Part shown: in pieces, positions 32,866 to 44,269 of the stretch
Layout: each line of letters starts with the position of its first letter
Numbering within the stretch: position 1 is the first letter of the stretch
NCBI RefSeq assembly: GCF_026151205.1
Contig: NC_087078.1
Span: forward strand, 5,907,675-5,971,674
DNA length: 64,000 nt
Reading direction: 5' to 3'
Origin: Bolinopsis microptera
Taxonomy: Eukaryota; Ctenophora; Tentaculata; Lobata; Bolinopsidae
Program-made: the position numbers and the translations under genes
The notes under the pieces: generated by a model
The model's input: the letters and a program-made list of their open reading frames with translations, nothing else
Database searches by the model: none
What the model was told of the DNA's origin: nothing

Positions 32866-33395
32866 CGGGTGATACGCGTATAAATTTCGATCGCTGACGT
32901 ACAGCGAGCAGCACAGCTGCGAGTGGCGTCAGCTAGTAGGATTTCATCCTACAAGGCACATCGCGTTTACCTAGCTAACCAGGTCATTTCCGCCTCCGGC
33001 GGTCGCGCGCTACTGCAAGCGAGAGGGCTATAGTTAGAGCAACACACCACGCCACAAGTCAAATATTTATCAACATCTTGTTTAGCTACGCGGTCCTTTT
33101 CCGCATGCGCTCGCGCTGTGCTCAAAAATTGACGTCGTCAATCAATTAACATCAAGATTTTAGTTTTACATTTTACCTTTATGTCAAAAAATCTCTGAAT
33201 TTTCAATCGGTGGTCGATGTTACCTGAGGACCTCAGGCTTCGTCCTTACTTCGTCACAGGACGATCGGAGCTCGACGAGCGTAGAAAGTGCTGGCGTCGT
33301 CCTGTGATGGTCGACGTATTTTTGCTTACTGGGATCCGGCCGAATGACGCCACATGCAACGTGTAGGGTAAAACTAAAAACGCTTCCCTATATGA
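32866..33395. other. Spacer sequence, no gene
   Basis: Moderately GC-rich. GCGTCAGCTAG-type and GTCCTGTGATG/CATCACAGGAC-like imperfect inverted segments occur near 33250-33320. No protein frame is recognised. Confidence 0.4.
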
Positions 33396-34016
33396 GATAA
33401 TATGACAAAAATTGTTTTGGTCACGTGACCAGTGAATGACATTGATATTTCGCTGCTGGCGGTTTGGTGGAGGGTTAGGGTCAACGTTTATACATTATAG
33501 GGTCAAAGTTAGGACTAGAGTTGTACACTATTGACATTGTGAGGGTAATGGTTAAGGTTTATCACTAGCGACCTTTTCATCTGACCACGATATCGCAAAA
33601 TGCTATGTTGTATGTCACGTGATAAATTTAGCCGAGGGTCGGAAGTCGGAAGTCGGAAGTCAGTGGACTCTGTTGGAGTCCGGCGGACTCCGAGCGGAGT
33701 CCAAGCTCCGCCGGACTCCGCCGGACTCCGCCGGATTCAAGTCCGGCGGAGAGGTCCGCCGGAGTCCGCCAAGCACTCCGCCGGAGTCCACGGCGGACCG
33801 GAGTCCGCCTAGTGGCTTAGTCCGCGGCGGACACTCCGCCGAGCCGCCGCGGAGCCGCTCGGAGTCCGCCAAAATGTACTCGAGTCCAGTGTAAATACAT
33901 TTTGGCGGAGCACCGCGGACTCCGCTCGGAGTCCGGCGGCTCCGCCGGAGTCCGCTTGGACTCCGAGCGGAGTCCGGCGGCTCCGCCGCGGACTCTACTC
34001 CGCGACGGATAGTGCC
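33396..34016. repeat. GC-rich interlaced-palindrome repeat, copy 1
   Basis: The first 220 bp are unique-looking, starting ATAATATGACAAAAATTG. They are followed by about 400 bp of repeated GGAGTCCG/CGGACTCC words in both orientations, so almost any segment can pair with another. Ends CCGCGACGGATAGTGCC. The second copy is at 57031-57706. The frames found here are by-products of the repeat words, not genes. Confidence 0.8.
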
Positions 34017-34064
34017 CATTAGTGACCAGGTGGGACAGTGTCTGGAGATAATAACCCCGCTACC

Positions 34065-34180
34065 CCGCTATAGCTACCCCGCTACCCTGCTACCCTGCTA
34101 CCCCACTACCCCACTACCCCGCTACTCCACTACCCCGCTACCCCCCCCCCCCCCCCCCCCCCCCCGCTACCCCGCTACCC
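34065..34180. repeat. CTACCCCG minisatellite with a C25 run
   Basis: About 13 variants of the 8-9-bp unit GCTACCCC, with an uninterrupted run of 25 C at 34141-34165. The strand could form i-motif or G-quadruplex structures. Confidence 0.85.
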
Positions 34181-34411
34181 GGCACCGAGTCATTACTTTA
34201 TATTTTGGAAGAATTAGAGCAAATATTTCCAATAATGGGTTTATATCTCCGCTTCCCTAAAACTGGTACATGCACTTATATCCGGCTCTACTTTAGGTAC
34301 TTCGTCTGAAAATGTAGGATTGTAACTTATAAAATACTTACACTAAGCTTATAATAGATATGGATTACAAGCGTTACAAGCGTTACAAATACAATCGTTA
34401 CAAGCGTTAGG
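34181..34411. other. Spacer end with short repeats
   Basis: Contains four copies of ACAAGCGTT or close variants near 34365-34408, next to the right palindrome arm. No gene. Confidence 0.5.
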
Positions 34412-36530
34412 TCACAGTGCTGGCAAGCACGACCGTTGCATTTATTGTGGGTATACTATGTTCCCCATTTACTATTATACCCCCTTTACTATTATACCCC
34501 CTTTACTATTATACCCCCTTTGGTACACGTTACAAGCCTCTTTTGTGCACGCGAAGCGTGCACTCCGGCCGGAGGCGGCGGCCGAAGGCCGCCGCCTCCG
34601 GCAGGAGTTTTTCAGGCATTAAGACTCATCGGAAGTCGTTCAGCAGATTTATTTTTAGTTCAAAACATTCTAATTTGATGTCAAAGATGACAGGAATAAA
34701 AAATAGTTATGTTGAGATTTTTAAGAAATTTGCATAAAATACTCGCCAGCACTGTTATACGAAATTCGGTAAAAAACCCAAAATCGCCATATTCAGGTGC
34801 CTTAAAAACCATCTTAAAATTGAGTTAGAGATCTGAAATTTTTCAGGGCGTCTAGACGTTGACCAAATCGACTGCAAAAAAAGTTTCAGGTTTCAGGAGC
34901 ATCGGGAAATGGGTTTTCTAGAACCCCTGTTTTACGATAGATTGTCGTGATACATACATACATACATATATATACATATACATATATTCAGGGATAGACG
35001 CTTTGCCAGTCAATTGTAGCCTGTATTTAGGTGTCCATAGATTTAAAAGTATAAAAGATACAGCCATTTCCGACCACAGGTCTTGCAAATAATTGTTTAC
35101 ACTTTAGTTTACATTGTATAAAAAAATTATTTGACGTCATAAACACCCCTTGATGACGTCATCAAGTTAACCGTTTTTAAAACTTGATTTTTGACAAAGT
35201 AATAACTTTTAAAATTAATTTTAAACCATTAAGGAGTAATTGTATTCAAAATCTGAGGAAATTTTCATCTTAGATAATTGTTCAAGCATTCTGAAAATCT
35301 ACCGGAAAGTTTTTCTAGCTTGCTCCTTCATAAAGATATTCGTCATTGAAGTTTGTGCTTTTTTGAAGAATTATTTTATAAAAACGTCAATTTTGCGATT
35401 TAGTATTCTCTGGTGTTGGGCCATGCCTTGGGTTGTGGAGCTCAGTTCAGCTTCCTATAGGTATAAATTGTGCATTAGGCTAGTTTTAAAGTTGAAAATC
35501 GAAAAGTTGCACACGTGGGGACACGCCCAAATTGATAGAAAATTGCTAAAATCACTGAAAATTGCTGTTTTCGTCATTTTCTGTCTACTTTAGAGTGCCG
35601 TTGTGATTACAGTTCTTCTTGAAATAATTTGAAACTTTGCATGCCTATTAAACTATATATAATACAATTACATGCAAAAATTTACGGCGATTCAATATTG
35701 GATGCGCACGCAACGTCCGCTCAAAGTTTGCACGTGCGAAAGGTGAGAATTTTGCTCATTCGTGATTTCCAACAAATTCTGCTTTGCCACGACAGTTTAA
35801 TGTCATTATATATGAATTTAATGCCAACTTGAATGAGTATTAAGTGGCATATTCAGTCAGTGATCGACCGATATGCTTCCCTAAACACAAGGAAATGTTT
35901 TTTAAAGGAAAAATTTCGAAATCGTTGAAACTTCCTCCTTATTAATGAATATATCAGTTTATGTTTCGACTTTATAAAGTACCCTGACATTATAATCAAA
36001 AAGAGATGATATTTTACCAAAACCCATAATCATGGGTAGAGTGGACCGCTGCCAGTGTCTCTCTTTCCCAAACAAAAGGAAATGATATTAATTTGATTGA
36101 CCGTTCTCAAATGCAAAATGATACCGAGAATGAAATCGGTCGCTCGCTTTTCCCATTCATTTACAATTGTAATACTAATAGATTAAGAAGAACTACCCCA
36201 AGGCAGCTGTACTCGGCAATGAAGATTCAATAAACTTCAGCTTGTTCAATAAGTAATAACTACCACCCTTGTCCCTTACCCCGAAATACTAGGTATCGAC
36301 CCGAACGCAACCCAAAGAGATTTTTACAGCATCTGATTGACATGTAATCAATCGAAAATTATTACAATTCGTAAGCCGTGAATGAATGGGAAAAGCGAGC
36401 GACCGATTTCATTCTCGGTATCATTTTGCATTTGAGAACGGTCAATCAAATTAATATCATTTCCTTTTGTTTGGGAAAGAGAGACACTGGCAGCGGTCCA
36501 CTCTACCCATGATTATGGGTTTTGGTAAAA
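34412..36530 (-). repeat. Hairpin repeat copy 3' (A2+B2), right arm
   Basis: Exact-length inverted copy of 30019-32137. The GTGAT end is at 34412, GC hairpins at 34545-34602, TGACGTCA at 35154-35161, and the head at 36012-36530. Confidence 0.85.
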
Positions 36531-36839
36531 TACATAATACAAAATGTGCATCACCTCTTTCCTCTGCTGAGCGGATACTTACTATTAACTTATTAAAGTA
36601 AACAAATGTACCTACTACCTCACCTCCCCATGAGAATCCACATCAGCTATAGATTTAGTTTAGTATAGACTTTTATCAGTATCACATTATTATACATTTT
36701 GAATATTCACTGTGTACTCAAGCTTCCTGAATATTGTGCATAAAGAGTTTCTTTTTACTGTTACGTTGCCGGCATTGCAAACTAAATATCAAACCGCTAA
36801 CGTTAATACATTTAGTCGTCATGTTCAAATTACATACTT

Positions 36840-37700
36840 GTTGTTTCTATTGCGTAGAGCACAGCGGGGTCAGCGGGGCCCTACGTTACGCCACTGTTGG
36901 AGTTGCAGAGCACAGAGACTATGCAGTATTAGTAACCCTCCCAGTCCCATGCGAACCCCCCCCCCTCCCATGCGACCCCAACCACAAGTTTCTTAAAATG
37001 TTTGTCGCTTATTAAATGTCTTGCAGCTAACCACCAGGCTTGTCCGCCGCCGCCGAACGCCGCCGCCGCCGGGTGATTTTGCCACGCCGAACGCCGCCGA
37101 TACACCCCGGCGTACATCGGCGTACGGCGTGCATTTTCTGACTTCAAAATAATTCTGTCTTCATTTGAAGATATATCAGTGTTACTGATAGCGATTAGCG
37201 GCTAGGGGCAACACACACATGATACACACTTTTAGCTAACTTAACAATATTGATTATCAGAAGAACTGAGCAGATACCTACTCATAAGTTTGACTGAAGA
37301 AGAAATTTTACAATTCGAACTTTTAAGATTTTGGGCCGATAGGCAAAAAACTTCCCTAATACTCTCAAACATAGTAAGAATAGTGCATTGTATACCTGCC
37401 AGTAGTGCGGAAATTGAAAGAACCTGGTCGGCTGCAGGTTTAATTCTTTCTAGTCAGCGATCTAGGATGAATGTTAAGAATTTCAAATCTATACACTGTT
37501 TTGTTCTAAAAACTATGATTTTGTTTCCAACAAAAAAGATTGAGAGATCCATTGATTTCAGCAATAATTTATTGTTTATGTATTTTACCTTAAATAAAAT
37601 AATTGTATCAATTTGTCTCAACTTTTATTTGATAGCAGATAATACCATAACAATATACCAACATCATTTGTTGAAGTCAAGTCTAAATTACCCAAATTAA
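36840..37700 (+). pseudogene. hAT transposase C-terminal fragment
   Basis: The plus-strand frame from 37290 encodes LLRFWADRQKTSLILSNI then CIPASSAEIERTWSAAGLIL and SQRSRMNVKNFKSIHCF. This is the hAT dimerisation domain, with its SSAExERxxSxAG core. The rest of the transposase is absent. About 400 bp upstream, CCCTACGTTACGCCACTG at 36880-36897 looks like a hAT terminus (complement CAGTGGCGTAACGTAGGG). Whether both belong to one element is unclear. Confidence 0.65.
37022..37140. mobile_element. GC-rich MITE-like sequence, copy 1
   Basis: CAGGCTTGTCCGCCGCCGCC begins a block of GCCGCC and GGCGTACG words. A related block at 50440-50530 ends with GGCGGACAAGCCTGG, the inverse of this start. Likely a short inverted-repeat element. 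Confidence 0.45.
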
Positions 37701-37734
37701 GTACATGATCATATTCATATTTCATAGACCTCAA

Positions 37735-38216
37735 TTTGACCAAAACCCATAATCATGGGTAGAGTGTACCGCTGCCAGTGTCTCTCTTTTCCAAACAAAA
37801 GGAAATGATATTAATTTGAATAACCGTCCGCAAATGCAAATTGATACCGAGAATGAAATCGGTCGCTCGCTTTTTCTAATCAATAAGCTTTATTACCAAT
37901 TACAATTCGTAAGCCGTGATCGAATGGAAAAAGCGAGCGACCGATTTCATTCTCGGTATCAATTTGCATTTGCGGACGGTTATTCAAATTAATATCATTT
38001 CCTTTTGTTTGGAAAAGAGAGACACTGGCAGCGGTACACTCTACCCATGATTATGGGTTTTGGTCAAATATCATCTCTTTTTGATTATAATGTCAGGATA
38101 ATTTACAAAGCCGAAATGTAAACTAATAACTTCATTAATATTTATATTAATAATTAGGAGGTAATTTCATCGATTTCGAAATTTTACCTGACTAAATATG
38201 GCACTTTTTACTCATT
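37735..38216 (+). repeat. Hairpin repeat copy 4, left part
   Basis: Palindromic head 37735-38068 of the TTTGACC subtype and the first body segment, interrupted at ACTCATT by an LTR retrotransposon. Its continuation is 42453-43294. Confidence 0.8.
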
Positions 38217-38552
38217 TGTTATAGATTGAATCGAGCTAGTTCCTAGCTCTCTCCTGATTCTTCTAGAACCTTCCACGAGGACCAAATATCTCTTGATATT
38301 TACGGGTTAAACCACTAGTCCGTAAAGAGGACAGTTAAAACCACTAGTTCGTAGAGAGGATAGTTAAACAACGGTTAACTACCTTGTTTTAATTATAAAC
38401 TTAGACCTCTCCGAAACATGTAGGTTTAGCGTAAGGGTCAAGGTTCTGCGATCTTAGTTTGTTCATTATTACAATTATTCTGATTTTACCATCATACTAT
38501 CTTTCGCTTGAACTTCGAGTATCTATCTATTCTCCACGCACCGGTGATAACA
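38217..38552 (+). repeat. 5' LTR
   Basis: 336 bp, TG...CA termini, one visible mismatch to the 3' LTR. Contains an internal 31-bp near-duplication (AAACCACTAGTCCGTAAAGA / AAACCACTAGTTCGTAGAGA). Confidence 0.9.
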
Positions 38553-38590
38553 GATTGGCGACGAGGATAAAACGGCGACGAGAATAAAAC

Positions 38591-39448
38591 ATGGACGACA
38601 CGAAGCCACCAAAAGATATGCCCTTGTCGACAGGTAAGATTCAAGCTGTTACAGACCAGATGAGTCGTATTTCAATCATAGGTAAACCCCGCCAGTTTGT
38701 ATACGGCGATAACTTTCATCAGTTTTGCGATCGGTTCACGGAATACGTAACCATAAATGAGTTAAAGAAAAACCTTGACATGATATTTCTATCCTTGGTC
38801 GACAATAGAACACACGCATCTTTGAAATCCGTAGAATTGGATGATGATGATAAAGCCGATGCAGCTAAATTATGCAATGCTTTTAAGAATGCCATAAATC
38901 CGGTCGTAAGCAATGCAAATGCTCTTGCAAAATTATATAATCTAAAGCAAAAGAGCCATGAATCCATTGACTATTATAATTATAGACTTGGTATCATAGC
39001 CCAGAATCTAAATTTTTCTCCATCTGACCTTACAAGTCATAAATTAGAAGCTTTCATACAAGGCCTTAGAAACATTGCCATAAAAATAGAAATTGTCAGA
39101 GACAGAAAGAACTTAACATATGACAAGGCAGTAAGTAGTGCCAAATCTCTCGAGGCTTTCTTCATTGAAGATAACAAAAATAATTCGGACGATACATAAA
39201 TTAAAAATATCCGTAATAGCAACGTGAGTAGATCAGCAGGTCCGTCAGGCCATAGAGCAAGGAATAGATCGAGAAATAGATCAATGAATCGTTACAGTTC
39301 TAGATCTAGATCAAGATCAGTGAGTCATATTGATTCTGATAATAGCAGGAACCATTCGAAATCTCGGTCCAGAGATAGAAAAAAAAATCTTCGTGATCGT
39401 TCTAGATCAAGCTCCTACCCTGAATCATTTCGTACAGATTCAAAATGA
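38591..39448 (+). CDS. gag: gag-like protein with in-frame stop and SR-rich tail
   Basis: ATG at 38591, 202 codons to TAA at 39197-39199. The same frame then continues at once with an Arg/Ser-rich tail (SRSAGPSGHRARNRSRNRS to 39448). The first part matches Ty3-type retrotransposon gag capsids by layout: NFHQFCDRFTEYVTINELKK, a LYNLKQKSHESIDYYNYRLG helix pair and LEAFIQGLRNIAIKIEIV. No CCHC zinc knuckle is seen; the basic SR tail could replace it for RNA binding. The TAA is either a point mutation or a readthrough stop. After 39448 coding-like sequence seems to go on in another frame to about 39716 (DISTGTGQHIAPEPG ... VNKKYNKKNE), followed by a donor-like GTGAGT. Confidence 0.65.
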
Positions 39449-40055
39449 GATAGATATATCGACTGGCACGGGACAACATATTGCCCCAGAACCTGGTACT
39501 GCAGTGAGTCAACCAGGCCATCATTCGCCCGATAACACTATCCCATTGACCGGCATAACTAGCACGGAAGTAGACCCTAAGAGCTCAAATGAAGCTTATG
39601 TATATGAGAGGTTAGCAAGGAATAACCCAAGGGCTACTAGAAGTCTACCTATTGATAGGTTTGATTATCGTCATGACCACGTGACGGTCAATAAAAAGTA
39701 CAACAAGAAAAATGAAGTGAGTACTTGATTACTGTAATTCTGCAGATGTGTGAGTTTCTAAACTAGCAACGAAGTCGTATGATACTATTTCTCGGATATA
39801 ATTTTAGGTGTGCCCTGAGCGCTCGGGTACCTTTTAAACCGATTAATCAGTTATGATCATATTATCGAAGACTTCTTTTAATCATGATACTCTGCTAGTT
39901 TTAGTACTTTAGCCAGTTAAACTTTATAATTTATATTTATACAACTAGTTTAAATCACTTTCTGGCATACTCACACCGCCATATTAATTAAGTATAAATG
40001 GCGTGTAGCAGGATATTACAATTACAATTATATATTACAAGGTCAATCTAATAAA

Positions 40056-40868
40056 TGACTATTTCCCCCGTTCGTAACAAAAAATATTCTTCCAGAGAAA
40101 GAAGAGCCCGGACCCCAGGCAGTAACGAACGGAGAGGCCGCAACGATAGAAGAGGAAGCGACAACAGAAGAGGCAGCAGTGACAGGACCAGCAACAGAGA
40201 CAGAAGGAGCAGCAGAGACAGAAGGAGCAGCAGAGACAGAAGGAGCAGCAGAGAAGGAGCTCATAGAGTCACTAGAGAGCGTCACCGTAATGGAGACTGA
40301 TAGCCCCGCAGACGGAGATAACCCCGCAGACGGAGATAACCCCGCAGACGGAGATAGCCCCGCAAACGGAGAGACCTTGGTGTCAGTGAACGTGACAAGT
40401 CAGGCCTTGCTGCCAGCTAACAAAAGTGATAAGAAAAGACCTTTGAACGATTTAGCTAAATATCATGGTCATACTCAATCACAGAAAGCTTCAAAACTGA
40501 TGGAAGCGATCTCTGATAAACAAACAACTAATCATATGATTCAACTAGGTGCCCCTGAGCAAGCGAGGCTACGGAAGCACGAGGCCATATGGGCCGGCAT
40601 GTGCCCCTGGAGCCCTGGGCACAAACCCCGCCTTCAAACTTCTTTAAACCGGGGTATCACCCTCTCGCCATGCTGTGGCGGAAAAACCCCATACATCCCT
40701 GTCCACGCATTCGCGTCCATAGCGGACCAGAACGAGATCAGAAAAGATCTCCTGGGGATCTGGAACCCCAAAAAACTACTGGAAAGGACTGAGACCATAG
40801 AAGCGGAACAATATTTCCACCTTGCTATGGTGGACCGCCAACAGCAGGTGGGAGTAAGTCCTTTGTGA
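40056..40868 (+). CDS. Acidic repeat ORF inside LTR element, unknown
   Basis: One frame, open from about 40056 with no Met until 40179. It encodes an acidic segment with tandem TEGAAE units, four ADGDNP-type units, then a more globular end (LAKYHGHTQSQKASKLMEAI, QARLRKHEAIWAGMCPWSPG, FASIADQNEIRKDLLGIW). It stops at TGA 40866-40868, just after a donor-like GGA|GTAAGT. I do not recognise it. It is not a retrotransposon polymerase protein. It could be an accessory ORF or a captured host exon. Confidence 0.45.
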
Positions 40869-41045
40869 CATATCCCTACATCAAAGTATTGTAGTCCTTT
40901 GTGACATATCCCTACATCAAAGTATTGTAGTCCTTTGTGACATATCCCTACATCAAAGTATTGTAGTCCTTTGTGACATATCCCTACATCAAAGTATTTT
41001 AGTCCTTTGTGACATATCCCTATATCAAAATAATTTAGTCCTTTG
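40857..41045 (+). repeat. 36-bp tandem repeat, five units
   Basis: Unit GTCCTTTGTGACATATCCCT plus ACATCAAAGTATTGTA, four near-perfect copies and one diverged. Confidence 0.85.
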
Positions 41046-41309
41046 AGACATATATTCTATATATTATAATATAACACTGTTACTTTTGTAATATATCACT
41101 ATTAATTTTACTACCTTGGTGCAGTTATCAAAAATGCGTCTATTCATTTCTTGAAAAATAAAAACCAAAAACAACATACGATTGTAAGAATCATAAATCA
41201 AAATATAATTGAGGTGTCGATCATATTAGATCATAATTGGGAATTCCACAAAATCTATGTTGATTATACCCTTCTTCTATGGACCCTTACCCACATGTTA
41301 CTACCGCTC

Positions 41310-41640
41310 TATTGAAGCCCTGCACATTACTTCTTCTCTACTGAAGTCCTAAACGTCACTCCTGCTAACTATTGAAGCCCTACACATTACTTCTTCTCTA
41401 CTGAAGTCCTAAACGTCACTCCTGCTAGCTATTGAAGCCCTACACATTACTTCTTCTCTACTGAAGTCCTATAAAACGTCACTCCTGCTAGCTATTGAAG
41501 CCCTACACATTACTTCTTTTCTACTGAAGTCCTAAACGTGACTCCTGCTCTATTGAAGCCCTGCACATTACTTCTTCTCCACCGAAGTCCTAAACGTCAC
41601 TTCCGCTCTCATGAAGCCCTGAAAATTTCTCCTGCATTTA
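41310..41640 (+). repeat. About 60-bp tandem repeat, five to six units
   Basis: Unit contains ATTGAAGCCCTACACATTAC, TTCTTCTCTACTGAAGTCCT and AAACGTCACTCCTGCTAGCT, with small indels between units. Non-coding 3' part of the LTR element. Confidence 0.85.
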
Positions 41641-42112
41641 CCTTACTTAGTCCTTAGAAGACACTAATAGAGCCCACATCACCCCAAAGACCTTGAAGAT
41701 CTAAGTTGACAATAGTTGGGTGAAAGACTTACCTTCTGGATCAACCGTCATACTAAAGCTTAACTAACAAGAATAGACACGATCCTAGTTGAAGAACATC
41801 AGCTCACGCCAACAACGGCTAATTGAAATAATTCTAAATGGACAATCCGAAAACTATAGTTTTTTAATAAATAAAATAACAGACTGGAGAAGATAAAATT
41901 TCCTTGAAGACCAACGAACAATTCGTGTAAATTATTTTTAATAGAATATGGAGAAGAATTGAATCTGTGAATTCGTGTTAACATTTGATTTTCAATATGT
42001 GAGATATTTGTGACAAGACCCATAGCTTGTTTTTCAAAATTGTGGACGTATAATAAAAACCCCGTAAAGATTTTATCTACCAATAAAATCTTTTTCTGTG
42101 TCCGTAGGGATC

Positions 42113-42448
42113 TGTTATAGATTGAATCGAGCTAGTTCCTAGCTCTCTCCTGATTCTTCTAGAACCTTCCACGAGGACCAAATATCTCTTGATATTTACG
42201 GGTTAAACCACTAGTCCGTAAAGAGGACAGTTAAAACCACTAGTTCGTAGAGAGGATAGTTAAACAACGGTTAACTACCTTGTTTTAATTATAAACTTAG
42301 ACCTCTCCGAAACATGTAGGTTTAGCGTAAGGGTCAAGGTTCTGCGATCTTAGTTTGTTCATTATTCCAATTATTCTGATTTTACCATCATACTATCTTT
42401 CGCTTGAACTTCGAGTATCTATCTATTCTCCACGCACCGGTGATAACA
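42113..42448 (+). repeat. 3' LTR
   Basis: 336 bp, near-identical to the 5' LTR, followed by CATT of the target duplication. Confidence 0.9.
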
Positions 42449-43294
42449 CATTCAAGTTGGCATTAAATTCATATATAATTCCATTTAAATATCGCGGGAA
42501 AGCAGAATTTATTCGAAATCACGAATGAGCAAAATTCTCACCTTTCGCACGTGCAAACTTTGAGCGGACGTTGCGTGCGCATACAATATTGAATCACCGT
42601 AAATTTTTGCATAGCAGTATTTTATATATAGTTTAATAAGCATGCAAAGTTTCAAAAGATTTCATATAGAACTTGGATCACAACGGGACTCCAAAGTTGA
42701 TAAAAATGGTGAAAACAGCAATTTTCAGTAATTTTAGCAATTTTCTATCAATTTGGGCGTGTCCCCACGTGTGTAACTTTTCGATTTTTAACTTTAAAAC
42801 TAGCCTATAACACAATTTAGACCTTTAGGAAGCACAATCGAGCTCCACAACCCAAGGGATAGCCCAACACCAGAGAATACTAATTCACAACTTTTGTATT
42901 TTTATAAAATTATTCTTCAAAAAAGCACTAACTTCAATAGCGAATATCTTTATGAAGGAGCAAGGTAGGAAAATTTTCCGGTAGATTTTCAGAATGCTTG
43001 AACAATTATCTAAAGTGAAAATGTCCTCAGATTTTGAATAAAATTACTCCTTAATGGTTTAAAATCGATTTGAAAAGTTGTTATTTTGTTAAAAACCAAG
43101 TTTTAAAAACACTTAACTTGATGACGTCATCAAGTGATGATGATGACGTTAAATTATTTTTTGATATAATGGAAACTGGATTGTAAACGATTATCTTCAA
43201 GACCTGTGGTTCAAAATGACTGTATCTTTTATACTTTTGAATCTACGGACACTTGAATGTAGGCTATAATTGACTGCAAAAGCGTCTATATATA
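42449..43294 (+). repeat. Hairpin repeat copy 4, right part
   Basis: Resumes the module A body after the LTR element (CATTCAAGTTGGCATTAAAT). TGACGTCA at 43122-43129. Ends in the TA microsatellite where copy 5 starts; module B is missing. Confidence 0.8.
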
Positions 43295-44269
43295 TTTGAC
43301 CAAAACCCATAATCATGGGTAGAGTGTACCGCTGCCAGTGTCTCTCTTTTCCAAACAAAAGGAAATGATATTAATTTGAGGAACCGTCCGCAAATGCAAT
43401 TTGATACCGAGAATGAAATCGGTCGCTCGCTTTTCCCATTCATTCACGGCTTACGAATTGTAATAAAGCTTATTAAATGGGAAAAGCGAGCGACCGATTT
43501 CATTCTCGGTATCAAATTGCATTTGCGGACGGTTCCTCAAATTAATATCATTTCCTTTTGTTTGGAAAAGAGAGACACTGGCAGCGGTTCACTCTACCCA
43601 TGATTATGGGTTTTGGTCAAATATCATCTCTTTTTGATTATAATGTTAGGATAATTTACACAGTCGAAACTTCATTAATAAAGAGGTAATTTCAACGATT
43701 TCGAAATTCTGCCTTTGAAAACGTTTCCTTGTGTTTAGGTAGGTATATCTGTCGATAACCGACTGACTATGGCACTTTTTACTCATTCAAGTTGGTATTA
43801 AATTCATATATAATGCCATTTAAATATCGTGGAAAGCAGAATATATTCGAAATCACGAATGAGCAAAATTCTCACCTTTCGCACGTGCAAACTTTGAGCG
43901 GACGTTGCGTGCGCATACAATATTGAATCACCGTCATAGTGGTATTTAATATATAGTTTGATAAGCATGCAAAGTTTCAGAAGATTTCATAAAGAACTTG
44001 GATCACAACGGGAGTCCAAAGTTGATAAAAATCGTGAAAATCGAAATTTTTAGTGATTTTAGCTATTTTAAATGAATTTGGGCGTGTCCCCACGTGTGCA
44101 ACTTTTCGATTTTTAACTTTAAAACTAGCCTATAACACAATTTAGACCTTTAAGAAGCAAAATTGAGCTACACAACCCAAGGGATGGCCCAACACCAGAG
44201 AATACTAATTCACAACTTTTGTGTTTTTATAAAATTATTCTTCAAAAAAGCACTAACTTCAATAGTAAA
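43295..44269 (+). repeat. Hairpin repeat copy 5, head and first body part
   Basis: Head 43295-43621, then body to the LINE insertion at 44270. It continues at 47351-47590 and 47902-48466, the last part including module B1. Confidence 0.8.

Larger units (their letters stand above)
30019..36530. repeat. Giant inverted repeat, 2,119-bp arms, 2.27-kb spacer
   Basis: Positions x and 66549-x are complementary throughout 30019-32137 and 34412-36530. Arm lengths are equal, and internal landmarks (CRE palindrome, GC hairpins, loop insert) map exactly, which excludes net indels. Open frames in the two arms give identical proteins. I noticed one substitution (near 31283 versus 35266). Heads lie at the outer ends and GTGAT tails face the spacer. 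Confidence 0.9.
38217..42448 (+). mobile_element. gag-only LTR retrotransposon, 4.2 kb
   Basis: Two 336-bp LTRs (38217-38552 and 42113-42448), TGTTATAG...TGATAACA, differ at one position I could see (ATTACAATT versus ATTCCAATT). Flanked by the 4-bp duplication CATT (38213-38216, 42449-42452). After the 5' LTR, GATTGGCGACGAGGATAA is a likely primer-binding site. The interior has a gag-like ORF and an acidic ORF but no protease, RT, RNase H or integrase, so it must be mobilised in trans. It sits cleanly inside hairpin repeat copy 4. Confidence 0.88.

Noticed and set aside
33600-34019. Ser/Arg/Gly-rich ORFs on both strands
   Set aside because: Produced by the GGAGTCCG word array; every frame is open because the words lack stops. 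The same happens at 57147-57588.
40857-41640. Regular repeats that might suggest a CRISPR array
   Set aside because: Units are directly tandem with no unique spacers, and the window is eukaryotic.
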